DNA of 64,000 nucleotides from Paenibacillus sp. FSL H7-0737. GTDB taxonomy: Bacteria; Bacillota; Bacilli; Paenibacillales; Paenibacillaceae. Where the stretch lies: the NCBI RefSeq assembly GCF_000758545.1, contig NZ_CP009279.1, positions 5,146,001-5,210,000 of the forward strand, given 5' to 3'. Every line of letters starts with the position of its first letter. Within the stretch, counting starts at the first letter, position 1. The notes under the pieces were generated by a model. It did no database searches, was not told the origin of the DNA, and was given only the letters and a program-made list of their open reading frames with translations. The position numbers were made by a program, and so were the translations under genes. Shown here piece by piece: positions 35,737 to 44,368 of the stretch.

Positions 35737-35830
35737 CCCTAAATCCCCCTTAGCCAAGGGGGACCCCAAGGGCCCCGGCCCTCTGGACACCCGGAAATAG
35801 GCGTACCTGCAACGTTCGGCGGAATTAGAA
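35737..35830. repeat. GC-rich inverted-repeat block
   Basis: Contrasts sharply with the AT-rich flanks. It has CCCCCTTAGCCAAGGGGG and GGGCCCCGGCCC, which can fold on either strand, followed by CACCCGG. It looks like a dispersed intergenic repeat of this genus rather than a terminator, because no T-tract follows. Confidence 0.45.
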
Positions 35831-36069
35831 ACGGTCGTGCATGAGCGCTTTCGTCCCCTATCGGGGACACGCTTCACTGTCGCTTATTCACACGGTTCGC
35901 AATAAGCTCACCATGGATAAAGATTACTGAGATGCAGCTTACAGGCAGGGTTTCAAGTTACGATGTGCAAAGAATCGCTAGCGGCTTCGCCGCGGCGCTC
36001 ACCTCGTAATGTTACTCTAACAACACATAATTTGCATCATTCTAGCTTAATTGATGATGACTGCACAAT

Positions 36070-36257
36070 TTTAATTGTACTTTGTACAACTAATTTGAGT
36101 TTGAATTTATGTTTTGGTGTTTTAGTTGTATTCTGCGCAATTAAATCCTGTCTTAAGAGCCAAATATAGACTATATCATAAATTTAATTGCACTATCTGC
36201 AACTAAATTCATTTTTGTGCGAAAGAGTAGCATTTAACTGTACATTGTGCAATTAAA
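36070..36257. repeat. Cluster of four 24-25 bp palindromes
   Basis: Copies at 36070-36093, 36121-36145, 36183-36207 and 36233-36257, spaced 51, 62 and 50 bp apart. Arms follow TTTAAYTGYA ... TGYRCAAYTAA with a 3-5 nt centre. The arms stay complementary while individual bases vary between copies. Confidence 0.75.
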
Positions 36258-36321
36258 GTAGCAACCTTCGTCTAACTATACCTGATTCGCCTTTAAACAG
36301 GCATTAAATCAAACCCTCATT

Positions 36322-36741
36322 TTATTCTGGAGCTTGTCCTTGCTTCAGATCTACGGGACCAAAAGCTCCGGGAAGTAATTCTCCCACCGTGGTCTCAACA
36401 ATATCGCCCTTCATGTTTCCAAGGATAACCTTCATGTCGGGTGAACACAACTCAATCAGAACTTGGCGGCATACACCACAAGGAGATACGGGGCCATCGG
36501 AATCGGCAACAACGGCAATTGCCTTGAAAGAACCGATAGCATGACCGTCGGCAACGGCACGGAATAACGCAGTCCGCTCTGCACAATTGGTTGGGCCAAA
36601 AGCAGCATTTTCTACATTACATCCGTGATGAATATGACCATCCTGATCAAGGAGGGCGGCTCCAACTCCGAATCGGGAGTAAGGAATATATGCCTTAGCA
36701 CGTGCTTTAATCGCTTCTTGCATAAGAAGAGCGGAATCCAT
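36322..36741 (-). CDS. cdd: Cytidine deaminase
   Basis: 139 residues, tetrameric Cdd type. Zinc site C53-A-E55 in NCAERTALF and C88-x2-C91 in SPCGVCRQV; E55 is the proton shuttle. It converts cytidine or deoxycytidine to uridine forms for pyrimidine salvage. AGGAGG precedes the ATG. Its place between dgkA and era matches Bacillus. Confidence 0.96.
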   Translation of the reverse strand: MDSALLMQEAIKARAKAYIPYSRFGVGAALLDQDGHIHHGCNVENAAFGPTNCAERTALFRAVADGHAIGSFKAIAVVADSDGPVSPCGVCRQVLIELCSPDMKVILGNMKGDIVETTVGELLPGAFGPVDLKQGQAPE

Positions 36742-36757
36742 ATTTGGGTCCTCCTAA

Positions 36758-36882
36758 AGTTTTGTTAGTATTACTTCACTGATTTGCTTCGTACAAAACT
36801 TGCTTCGAAAGCATCCACTTAGTTTTATTAGCATTACTTCATTGAATTTTCTTCGTACAAAACTCGCACCCTAAACATCTAG
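36758..36882. repeat. Tandem 63-bp repeat upstream of cdd
   Basis: Two diverged copies, 36758-36819 and 36821-36882. Each starts AGTTTTRTTAG, contains ATTACTTCA and CTTCGTACAAAACT. In each the ends AGTTTTGT and ACAAAACT can pair, so each unit may fold. Lies between dgkA and cdd, in the cdd leader/promoter region. Confidence 0.6.
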
Positions 36883-36888
36883 TAGCCA

Positions 36889-36922
36889 AAGAGGCGGAAT
36901 CGCAAAACGCGGGTCCGCCTCT
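36889..36922 (-). terminator. Hairpin after dgkA, probable terminator
   Basis: AGAGGCGGA/TCCGCCTCT perfect 9-bp stem just after the dgkA stop on the minus strand; the T-tract is short. Confidence 0.55.
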
Positions 36923-36946
36923 CCCCTGAATTGAATTGTAACCTGA

Positions 36947-37342
36947 TTATGACATAAGTCCGGTAATCCAGTCCATCACCGGGTGGTAAAAAACATAGAC
37001 CCCGACTAAGACAGCAAACACCGCCGTAAGAAGCACAGCTCCTGCGGCGGTATCTTTTGCCCTCTTAGCCAGTGGGTGAATCTCCGGCGAGATCAGGTCT
37101 ACCGTCGCTTCAATTGCTGTATTGAGCAACTCGGCGGTTAAGACAAGCGTGATGGAGAAGAGCAGCAACATCCAACTGGCCAGCGGAAGTCTGAACACGG
37201 CAGCGGCAACAAGTACAACCACAGCCAAACAGCAATGCACCTTCATGTTAAGCTCGGATTTGAATGCCGACACGATGCCTTGCGATGCAAACCGAAAAGA
37301 GTGCCAGAACTTCTTATGTCCTACCGCCGTGTTCTTCACCAT
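36947..37342 (-). CDS. dgkA: Undecaprenol/diacylglycerol kinase DgkA
   Basis: 131 residues with three membrane helices and the family motif ELLNTAIEATVDL, whose glutamate is catalytic. In Gram-positive bacteria this enzyme phosphorylates undecaprenol to the lipid carrier used for cell-wall synthesis. Its ATG overlaps the ybeY stop by one base (TAATG), so it is coupled. Confidence 0.92.
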   Translation of the reverse strand: MVKNTAVGHKKFWHSFRFASQGIVSAFKSELNMKVHCCLAVVVLVAAAVFRLPLASWMLLLFSITLVLTAELLNTAIEATVDLISPEIHPLAKRAKDTAAGAVLLTAVFAVLVGVYVFYHPVMDWITGLMS

Positions 37343-37839
37343 TAGCGAGTCAACCCAACCTGAGCTAGTACTGTCTCTTGCTTAGACATCATTTCAGCCT
37401 CTGAAGCTTCATCCTGATGATCATATCCTAACAAATGCAGAAATCCGTGCACAAAGAGGAAACCAAGCTCACGCTCCAGCGAATGACCATATTCCTGCGC
37501 TTGCTCCTGAGCACGAGTTACGGAAATGATGATATCTCCCAGTACATCCGGAACATCTTCCAGCGCTTCGCCTTCTTCTACTTCGTATATAATGTCCAGC
37601 TCGTCCTCTCCGCTTTCATTCATCGCAAAAGAAAGTACGTCCGTCGGACGGTCAATTCCCCGATATTCCAAATTCAACTCATGTATACGAACATTATCGA
37701 CAAAAGTAAGAGCTACCTCGCCCCGATCGATCCCTTCCGCTTCACCTGCTTTTTGCAAAATATTCTCCAGCAGCGTAATGAGATCGTCCTTTATCTCGTA
37801 TTCTTCCTGCTCGTTATCCCAAACGATCTCCAAACTCAT
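37342..37839 (-). CDS. ybeY: Endoribonuclease YbeY
   Basis: 165 residues with the zinc motif HGFLHLLGYDH (H131, H135, H141) and the ribosome-associated fold. YbeY acts in 16S rRNA 3'-end maturation and ribosome quality control. Overlaps the pgpH stop by ATGA. An acidic loop (about 75-95, ESGEDELDIIYEVEEGEALED in outline) is a common feature of Bacillota members. Confidence 0.95.
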   Translation of the reverse strand: MSLEIVWDNEQEEYEIKDDLITLLENILQKAGEAEGIDRGEVALTFVDNVRIHELNLEYRGIDRPTDVLSFAMNESGEDELDIIYEVEEGEALEDVPDVLGDIIISVTRAQEQAQEYGHSLERELGFLFVHGFLHLLGYDHQDEASEAEMMSKQETVLAQVGLTR

Positions 37840-40091
37840 GGGTTAGGTGCCCCTTCCTCTTTTTTCGGCTTACGCACATCTTCTGGATATTCGATCCGTG
37901 AATGGAAAATCCCCATGACCGTTTCTTTCAGCGTCCGTGCAATAATGTCCAATTCTTTAATCGTTAAATCACATTCGTCAAACTGATGATCATCCAGTCG
38001 ACTTTTAATAATCTTCTCAATCATCGTTTCCACCTGCAGAACAGTTGGCTTACGCAAGGATCGCACCGCAGCTTCAACACTGTCGGCAATTCCTACAACA
38101 GCCGATTCCTTCGACTGGGCTTTCGGGCCAGGATAACGGAAATCTTCCTCGGTAAAATCAGGCTCGACACCTTTTTCTTCCGCCAGCTTCAGGGCTTTAT
38201 GGTAAAAATAATGCAGGAACGTCGTCCCATGATGCTGCTCAGCAATATCACGAATCGGTTTGGGCAGCTTATATTCTCGTTGCATTTCCACCCCATCGCG
38301 GGCGTGAGCTACAATGATAGATTTACTAAGCTTCGGTTCAATAGAGTCATGTGGGTTTTCCATATTATTCTGATTTTCAATAAAATAAAACGGACGTTTT
38401 GTTTTACCAATATCATGATAATACGATCCTACCCGGCACAATAAGCCATCTGCTCCAATCGCTTCTGCGGCCGCTTCTGACAGGTTACCTACCATTACGC
38501 TATGGTGGTAGGTTCCTGGTGTTTCCGTAAGAAGCTTGCGCAATAAGGGATGGTTCGGATTAGACAACTCTACCAGCTTCAGGGCAGATAGAATACCAAA
38601 GGTAGCTTCAAAGAAAGGCATCAGACCAATCACAAGCACTGCAGTCAAAAGTCCACTCGCAAAAGCAAAACCAACGGCATACAGCGTGCTTACATCTTTC
38701 CATTCACCACCAGCTAAGAGGGTCAGCATAAAGACGGTCACACAGCCAAAAAGGGATACCATAATCCCGCCTTTTAATAATGTGGAACGCTGGCCTGCAC
38801 GATGAGTGGCAAAAATAGCTACATAACAAACAACAATTGAAAAGAAGCCAAAGGTAAAATCAAACACCGAATTCTGCTGAACATTCAAAATGATACTGGC
38901 GAGTATACTGATCAGAATAGAACAGAAATACGCTAATGTCATATCCAGAAGCATGGTAATCAGCATAGCACCAATGGCTACTGGAGCCAGATACCCGAGA
39001 TAGGAATGGACATCCGTCTGCAAAATTGCGGTCAACCGCATGGAGATGATCGTAATAACAAACACAAGCACCAGCATTAATAACTGGGAATTATTATACT
39101 TGAAGCCCGCAGTTCCGCCAGAGTAACGGATAAACACCATCAGACCCGCAGATAGCATGGTAGCAAGTAATAGCAATCCAACCTGAGGCCAATAGTTGAC
39201 CTCATTGCTTAGCAGGCCATTCTCATCCAATAGGGCGTACAGCTCAGGGGTGATTTTTTGCCCTTTAGCGACAAGAACCTCCCCTTGCTCAATAAACACA
39301 TCAGGTGTGTTCTCACGAGCCTGTACCTTCGCTTCCTTCGTTGCATCTTCGTCATAGAACTTATTGCTTGTAATAACGAGCCGGACTAACTCTTGCACAA
39401 CCTCACGCGCCGTACGCTGACTCAGAGAGCTGATACTGACCTGCTCCGCCACTTTGGCGCGCGCAGTCTGGGCGTCCGTGATTTGATCGTTCATCAGCCT
39501 AGTCACAATATCACGAGCGACAGGCTTCATTTCGATAATGTCCTGAGAGGTCAGTCGCGGAATCTTAATGTAAGTTTCATCTGGAATGACATAGGTCTGC
39601 TCTTTTATGACAGATTGCATTTCTTCCAAAAGATGATCGGAATAAGTGCCTCCGCCCCGATTTGAGGCTATGAAATTCAAAATAAAATCACTGGCTCTCT
39701 GCGGGATTTCATCACGATAAATTTCAGTTTTATCACTTTGCGAAATCAGGTCATCCTGATTCAGGCGATCAATCCGGTCCAGCAGTGATGTCACAAGATT
39801 ATCGGCCCGCATCGGGATAATTTTATACTTAGGAGATACACCTTCGGCTGCTTCTTCCGCTGCCTTTAGTGTTGCCTTCTTGTCCAAAATTTGCTTGGGC
39901 GCTGTTATCTCCTTCGCGCTGAGCGTATTCTCTTTAATATCGTACCGCTTAGGCAGTAGATCGGGCGACAGACTGAAGTAGAACACAAGTCCGAGTAACA
40001 GGAAAAGAGCATAGCGTGTCGCCGCGCTATACTTCCATCCGTTGTTCGTATATACAAATCCGCTTAATTTAGATGGTTGCTTTGAAGCCAT
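37836..40091 (-). CDS. pgpH: HD-domain cyclic-di-AMP phosphodiesterase PgpH (YqfF)
   Basis: 751 residues: an N-terminal helix (about 25-45), a large extracellular 7TM-HD-type domain (to about 300), seven membrane helices (about 305-500) and a cytoplasmic HD domain with YHHSVMVGNLSEAA and SYYHDIGK, ending with the VVGIADSVEAA motif. PgpH cleaves c-di-AMP. AAAGGGG lies before the ATG. It is 14 bases after phoH and coupled to ybeY. Confidence 0.92.
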   Translation of the reverse strand: MASKQPSKLSGFVYTNNGWKYSAATRYALFLLLGLVFYFSLSPDLLPKRYDIKENTLSAKEITAPKQILDKKATLKAAEEAAEGVSPKYKIIPMRADNLVTSLLDRIDRLNQDDLISQSDKTEIYRDEIPQRASDFILNFIASNRGGGTYSDHLLEEMQSVIKEQTYVIPDETYIKIPRLTSQDIIEMKPVARDIVTRLMNDQITDAQTARAKVAEQVSISSLSQRTAREVVQELVRLVITSNKFYDEDATKEAKVQARENTPDVFIEQGEVLVAKGQKITPELYALLDENGLLSNEVNYWPQVGLLLLATMLSAGLMVFIRYSGGTAGFKYNNSQLLMLVLVFVITIISMRLTAILQTDVHSYLGYLAPVAIGAMLITMLLDMTLAYFCSILISILASIILNVQQNSVFDFTFGFFSIVVCYVAIFATHRAGQRSTLLKGGIMVSLFGCVTVFMLTLLAGGEWKDVSTLYAVGFAFASGLLTAVLVIGLMPFFEATFGILSALKLVELSNPNHPLLRKLLTETPGTYHHSVMVGNLSEAAAEAIGADGLLCRVGSYYHDIGKTKRPFYFIENQNNMENPHDSIEPKLSKSIIVAHARDGVEMQREYKLPKPIRDIAEQHHGTTFLHYFYHKALKLAEEKGVEPDFTEEDFRYPGPKAQSKESAVVGIADSVEAAVRSLRKPTVLQVETMIEKIIKSRLDDHQFDECDLTIKELDIIARTLKETVMGIFHSRIEYPEDVRKPKKEEGAPNP

Positions 40092-40105
40092 GAAGACAAT
40101 CCCCT

Positions 40106-41077
40106 TTATTGGAGGTTTTCGGCAGAGCGGTCATAGGCAACGATAATTTTCTGCACCAGGGAATGCCGTACTACATCCTGCTCCGCAAAATAAACAAAAC
40201 CGAGTTCTTCTATGCCGGATAAAATCGCTTTAGCCTCAATCAAACCGGATTTTTTGCCGCGAGGCAGGTCAATCTGGGTAACGTCACCCGTAATCACCAT
40301 TTTGGACCCGAAGCCGAGTCGAGTCAAAAACATTTTCATTTGCTCAGGCGTTGTATTCTGGGCTTCATCCAAAATAATAAATGAATCATCCAGCGTACGA
40401 CCACGCATATAAGCGAGCGGAGCAATTTCAATCAATCCCCGTTCAAGTGCCTTAGCCACCTGATCGGGCCCCATAACGTCGTATAAGGCATCATATAACG
40501 GACGAAGGTATGGATCTACCTTTTCTTGCAAATCCCCTGGGAGGAACCCTAGACTCTCTCCTGCTTCTACTGCTGGGCGCGTAAGAATGATACGCTTAAC
40601 AGAACCTTCTTTAAGTGCCGTAACTGCAAGCACTACCGCCAAGTAGGTCTTACCCGTTCCTGCAGGACCGATTCCGAATACAATATCACGCTTCTTGATC
40701 GTTGTCACATAATGCTTCTGGCCAATCGTTTTGACACGGATAGGCTTTCCACGAAAAGTTGTTGTAATTTCTCCCTTGAACAAATCGAGCAATTGATCGA
40801 CTCGAAAGTCTTTCGCCAGCTCCACAGCGTACTGCACATCACGTTCAGTAAGTATGTAACCGCTCCGAATGAGGGACAGCAACACATTAAACAATTGTCC
40901 CAGCATGTCTACTTCCCGCTCCGCACCACGTATCGTTAACTCTGCTTCACGGGAATCAATAATAGCAGGAATTTCACTCTCGATGATTTTTAGGAATCCA
41001 TCTTGCGGGCCGAACAGCGATTGCGCTTCTCCCGCATTTTGCAAAGTAATACGAATGCTTGCAGTCTGTTCTGACAA
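40106..41077 (-). CDS. phoH: PhoH-like ATPase
   Basis: 323 residues. P-loop GPAGTGKT (137-144) and FIILDEAQN (about 233-241) in the PhoH domain, preceded by a KH-like N-terminal part (about 30-100). Unlike YlaK it has no PIN domain. The protein is linked to RNA metabolism in the ybeY cluster. Starts with TTG, GAGG being 4 bases upstream. Gap to yqfD 15 bases. Confidence 0.93.
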   Translation of the reverse strand: MSEQTASIRITLQNAGEAQSLFGPQDGFLKIIESEIPAIIDSREAELTIRGAEREVDMLGQLFNVLLSLIRSGYILTERDVQYAVELAKDFRVDQLLDLFKGEITTTFRGKPIRVKTIGQKHYVTTIKKRDIVFGIGPAGTGKTYLAVVLAVTALKEGSVKRIILTRPAVEAGESLGFLPGDLQEKVDPYLRPLYDALYDVMGPDQVAKALERGLIEIAPLAYMRGRTLDDSFIILDEAQNTTPEQMKMFLTRLGFGSKMVITGDVTQIDLPRGKKSGLIEAKAILSGIEELGFVYFAEQDVVRHSLVQKIIVAYDRSAENLQ

Positions 41078-41092
41078 GTAGCCTCATTCTCC

Positions 41093-42274
41093 TCAATTGT
41101 TTACTATTGGCAGTTCTTCGGAAATTTTTTCTTCTACTTCAAAGATCACTTTCATATAAACTTTACCATTCTCTTTCTTCTCATGCAAAACTTTTTGACT
41201 TTTGATGACGCTATCAACGCCATAACGTGCCAAAATATCATTCTTCGCTCGCTCTATTCCCTTTTCAAATCCAGCCTCTGGAGTTAATGTCTCACTTGTT
41301 TCACTAATCTCCATTTCTTTCTCAGTCATTAGGCCCAGCGGCAGCTTAATGGACCGCCAGGACAGCGGATCATGCTCAGTAAGTGTTCGTGATTTCTCAA
41401 AAGGAGAATCGCCATAACCCCATAGCTGGATAGCCCATTTACCAAGCACCAGATAGGTTCGGTCCTTACGCTCCCCTGTATATGAGCTATTTGTTGTTGT
41501 AAGAGGCACCTCTATATTGTATTCATGCCACACTAGACCCTTAACTTCACCTTTAGCCACCACGTACTGTACATTCTCTTCGTCGCCTAAAGCACCCGAG
41601 ATCAGGATATCCCCTTTTTTAACCCGTGAGTTACGCGCTACAACCGGTCTGCCCTGCTCCGCATATATTTCAGTTACCACCGCATCTGTTCTGCTAATCA
41701 AATGCCGCTGACTAAGCAGAGGTTTGATATCCGGCTGTTTAGATTCTACCACCTGAATTTTAATGCTCGTCCCCGTCCGCTGCACCCCTATCCATGAAAC
41801 GCCGGGTAATTGGGCCAGGAGCCCCTTAGAGAGCTTGTCCGGCTCATCCAGACGCCATATCCATTGAAAAGGATACACCCCCTCCTGGCGAGCAGCTGCC
41901 AATATATCCTCGGAGGCAATTTTTTCATTCCCCTCGACTCTAATGCTCCATACCATCGTAGATAACATAAAGAGCATAATCCCGAATATCAATATTCCCA
42001 TGCCAAAAAATTTACGTTTCCAAAGCCGCGCCATCAAAAAAGGCAGTCCGCTTCTTCCTGTAACATGCATCCGACAGCCTGTCTTCTTTAAAATCGGACG
42101 GAGGACATAAAAATCATTCAGAAGCAGCTTAAGGGAAGCGCCGCCCTCAGCGGGCCTCACATCCCAAATCACTATACCTGCTTCAGAAATGACATTAATG
42201 AATCTCTCCACCTGAGGCCCCGTCACATGCAGTGTAACGAATCCCCGCAGTGATGAAAGAGGTGGTTCCTTCAT
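41093..42274 (-). CDS. yqfD: Sporulation protein YqfD
   Basis: 393 residues, one membrane helix at about 90-115 with flanking cytoplasmic and extracytoplasmic domains; the sequence contains VEGNEKIASEDILAAARQEGV (POTRA/FtsQ-like segment, quoted in part) after the helix. YqfD is made in the mother cell under sigma-E and is needed for efficient sporulation in Bacillus. It overlaps yqfC by ATGA. Confidence 0.92.
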   Translation of the reverse strand: MKEPPLSSLRGFVTLHVTGPQVERFINVISEAGIVIWDVRPAEGGASLKLLLNDFYVLRPILKKTGCRMHVTGRSGLPFLMARLWKRKFFGMGILIFGIMLFMLSTMVWSIRVEGNEKIASEDILAAARQEGVYPFQWIWRLDEPDKLSKGLLAQLPGVSWIGVQRTGTSIKIQVVESKQPDIKPLLSQRHLISRTDAVVTEIYAEQGRPVVARNSRVKKGDILISGALGDEENVQYVVAKGEVKGLVWHEYNIEVPLTTTNSSYTGERKDRTYLVLGKWAIQLWGYGDSPFEKSRTLTEHDPLSWRSIKLPLGLMTEKEMEISETSETLTPEAGFEKGIERAKNDILARYGVDSVIKSQKVLHEKKENGKVYMKVIFEVEEKISEELPIVNN

Positions 42275-42564
42275 GATTTCCCCTCGCTTTCTTTATATCT
42301 GATCTCTCCGATAATGCCTTCTACTGCCAGCTCCTGACCAAGAATATTGCGAATGACAAGATCCTCGCCTGTGATTTCAAGCGATCCTTTAGCTAACGCG
42401 AGCTTAAGATGGCCCGAGGAAAAATGCAGCACGCCGCGATGATTCTCGATATACAGTTCCTTATTGCCGATCAGGGTGATCCGGGGCATTTCCTGTAGTA
42501 AGTCCTGTGGTAAATCCAACACCCCGTTTGTCCATCCCCGCAGCCTGCGGCCAATACGGGTCAT
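42271..42564 (-). CDS. yqfC: Sporulation protein YqfC
   Basis: 97 residues with an N-terminal TRIGRRLRGWTNGVLDLPQD and the YabP/YqfC beta-rich core (ITLIGNKELYIENHRGVLHF in outline). YabP/YqfC family members act in spore coat or cortex assembly. ATG at 42564 has GGGGGAG 9 bases upstream; the longer frame to 42666 has no site. A sigma-E-like promoter lies upstream. Confidence 0.92.
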   Translation of the reverse strand: MTRIGRRLRGWTNGVLDLPQDLLQEMPRITLIGNKELYIENHRGVLHFSSGHLKLALAKGSLEITGEDLVIRNILGQELAVEGIIGEIRYKESEGKS

Positions 42565-42596
42565 AAGTAGACGCTCCCCCTTCCTGCCTTCTGTAC

Positions 42597-42625
42597 ACCT
42601 TATGCGGCAACGCTTTTGTTTATGA
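42597..42625 (-). promoter_or_regulatory. Candidate sigma-E promoter of yqfCD
   Basis: Minus strand TCATAAA (42619-42625), 14-nt spacer, CATAAGGT (42597-42604), matching CATANNNT for sigma-E; the -35 matches KMATATT at five of seven positions. The gene set is sigma-E dependent in Bacillus. Confidence 0.45.
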
Positions 42626-42666
42626 GAAGAACTCATAAAGGAGCACCTTTCAGGTATAAAAAACAT

Positions 42667-42713
42667 AAAAAAAGCCTCAGCTTTCCTATCGTTAAGATAA
42701 GAAAGCTAAGGCT
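42667..42713 (-). terminator. Intrinsic terminator separating floA region from yqfC
   Basis: Long stem AAGCCTTAGCTTTCTTATC / GATAGGAAAGCTGAGGCTT with a seven-T tail on the minus strand. Confidence 0.85.
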
Positions 42714-42733
42714 TAATTGTTACTTGCCGAAAG

Positions 42734-43285
42734 TTACGATCTTCGGGAGGAATGCGGCTGGCGAGCACGCGGAGGTCCTAGAATCTCCGCCCAAACCACA
42801 CCATTACGCAGCTCATCCCTATTCCCTGTTCTATTTGACCGAACATCTGTCTCAGGGGATGAACTCTTCGTCTTCTTCGACCTGGGATCTGCTCCCGCTA
42901 TTCCATCAAAAGCAGATTGAAGACGCCGCACCTCTTCCTGCATTCTTTGTGTGCGTAACTCAACTCCGTCATCAGCATGCTCCAAAGACATACCTTCTCC
43001 AGTAGAATAATCTGGTGTCGGGATGTACGCAGGCTCTGGAAAGGCTGGTGATGCGTCATACTCACGGGAGGATGTAGTAACAGGAGCAGGAAACCCGCTA
43101 CCAGACTGTTCTGGCTGATCTCTGTTCCCGTCTACATCCTTATTACGGTGGAGAGGATTCCCGTCTCCTCCACCGAAGGTCGGCATCCCTCCGCGTGTAG
43201 TACCTTTGGGTTTGTTCTTCGTAGCTTTGTTCACATTGGATACAATCGCGAAGATAATAACCGCAACAATATAGATCCAGCTCAT
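42734..43285 (-). CDS. Uncharacterised protein downstream of floA
   Basis: 183 residues: N-terminal membrane helix (about 3-18), then a hydrophilic Gly/Pro/Ser/Asn-rich, probably disordered region, a short helical stretch (EEVRRLQSAFDGIAG), and an end VVWAEILGPPRARQP. I recognise no domain. Bacillus carries a small gene (yqfB) in the same position after floA but the sequence is not clearly related. It is 18 bases after floA, so likely in the same transcript. The ILGPPRAR motif may be a short interaction sequence. Confidence 0.5.
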   Translation of the reverse strand: MSWIYIVAVIIFAIVSNVNKATKNKPKGTTRGGMPTFGGGDGNPLHRNKDVDGNRDQPEQSGSGFPAPVTTSSREYDASPAFPEPAYIPTPDYSTGEGMSLEHADDGVELRTQRMQEEVRRLQSAFDGIAGADPRSKKTKSSSPETDVRSNRTGNRDELRNGVVWAEILGPPRARQPHSSRRS

Positions 43286-43303
43286 GGAGATTCACATCCC
43301 CTT

Positions 43304-44305
43304 TTATTTATTATTGTTAGGACGGTTATTGTCGTCCTGATCATTCATTTTGCCGAGGGAACCGCGCATTTGGGTATCCGCCTCGATATTTTTGATGTTC
43401 ATGTAGTCCATCACACCGATTTGACCATTTCTGAGTGCCTCAGCCATCGCCATAGGCACCTGAGATTCAGCTTCCACAACAAGCGCCTTCATCTCAACTA
43501 CACGCGCTTTCATCTCTTGCTCATGAGCGACAGCCATTGCTCTGCGTTCTTCTGCCTTAGCTTGTGCAATACGTTTATCCGCTTCTGCTTGTTCGGTTTG
43601 AAGATACGCACCGATGTTCTTGCCTACATCGATATCCGCAATATCAATAGAGAGGATCTCAAAAGCAGTACCTGAATCCAGACCTTTCGACAATACCGTC
43701 CGAGAAATCAAATCCGGGTTTTCCAAGACATCTTTATGTGAATCACTTGAACCTACTGTCGTTACAATCCCTTCACCAACACGGGCAATGATTGTTTCTT
43801 CACCCGCACCACCCACGAGACGGTCGATATTGGCACGTACAGTTACACGTGCTTTTACCTTGACTTCAATCCCGTTTTTAGCGACAGCCGCAACAACTGG
43901 TGTTTCAATTACACGAGGGTTAACGCTCATTTGTACCGCCTGAAGCACATCGCGTCCTGCAAGATCAATAGCCGCTGCGCGTGTAAATTCCAAAGGAATA
44001 TCTGCACGTTGTGCTGCAATAAGCGCATTAACCACCCGGTCTACGTTACCACCTGCGAGATAGTGGCTCTCCAGTTGATTAATATTCAGTCCAAGACCTG
44101 CCTTAGTCGCTTTAATCATTGGATTAACGATTCGACTTGGCGTTACACGACGCAGTCTCATCGCTACTAGGGTAATAATACTAATCCTAACCCCTGACGC
44201 CAATGCAGAAATCCAGAGCATGACAGGGAAGAAGCTTAAAAAGACACTCAACAAAATGACTACGACTACCGCAATCAACAAAAAAGTAATTAAAGATGCT
44301 TCCAT
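43304..44305 (-). CDS. floA: Flotillin-like protein FloA
   Basis: 333 residues, N-terminal membrane-inserting segment (about 5-27), a PHB/SPFH-like domain and Ala/Glu-rich coiled coil (about 230-310) with repeated EAxxR patterns. FloA organises fluid microdomains in the membrane. It follows nfeD by 63 bases; the pair NfeD-FloA is conserved. GGAGG precedes the ATG. Confidence 0.94.
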   Translation of the reverse strand: MEASLITFLLIAVVVVILLSVFLSFFPVMLWISALASGVRISIITLVAMRLRRVTPSRIVNPMIKATKAGLGLNINQLESHYLAGGNVDRVVNALIAAQRADIPLEFTRAAAIDLAGRDVLQAVQMSVNPRVIETPVVAAVAKNGIEVKVKARVTVRANIDRLVGGAGEETIIARVGEGIVTTVGSSDSHKDVLENPDLISRTVLSKGLDSGTAFEILSIDIADIDVGKNIGAYLQTEQAEADKRIAQAKAEERRAMAVAHEQEMKARVVEMKALVVEAESQVPMAMAEALRNGQIGVMDYMNIKNIEADTQMRGSLGKMNDQDDNNRPNNNK

Positions 44306-44368
44306 AACTTTACAACCTCCAGTAAATTATTGTGGAGCTACTATTCGCCATACCTTTTATCTTTTACC

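Larger units (their letters stand above)
35661..36321. other. Repeat-rich intergenic region between cdd and era
   Basis: 660 bp without a credible gene. The era-proximal part (35737-35830) is a GC-rich block with CCCCCTTAGCCAAGGGGG and GGGCCCCGGCCC inverted repeats. The middle (about 35850-36020) has short GCG/CGC-rich inverted repeats. The cdd-proximal part is AT-rich and carries four palindromes (36070-36257). Confidence 0.6.

Noticed and set aside
36070..36257. CRISPR array
   Set aside because: Repeats are degenerate palindromes with only four units and irregular spacing, and no cas genes are in the window.
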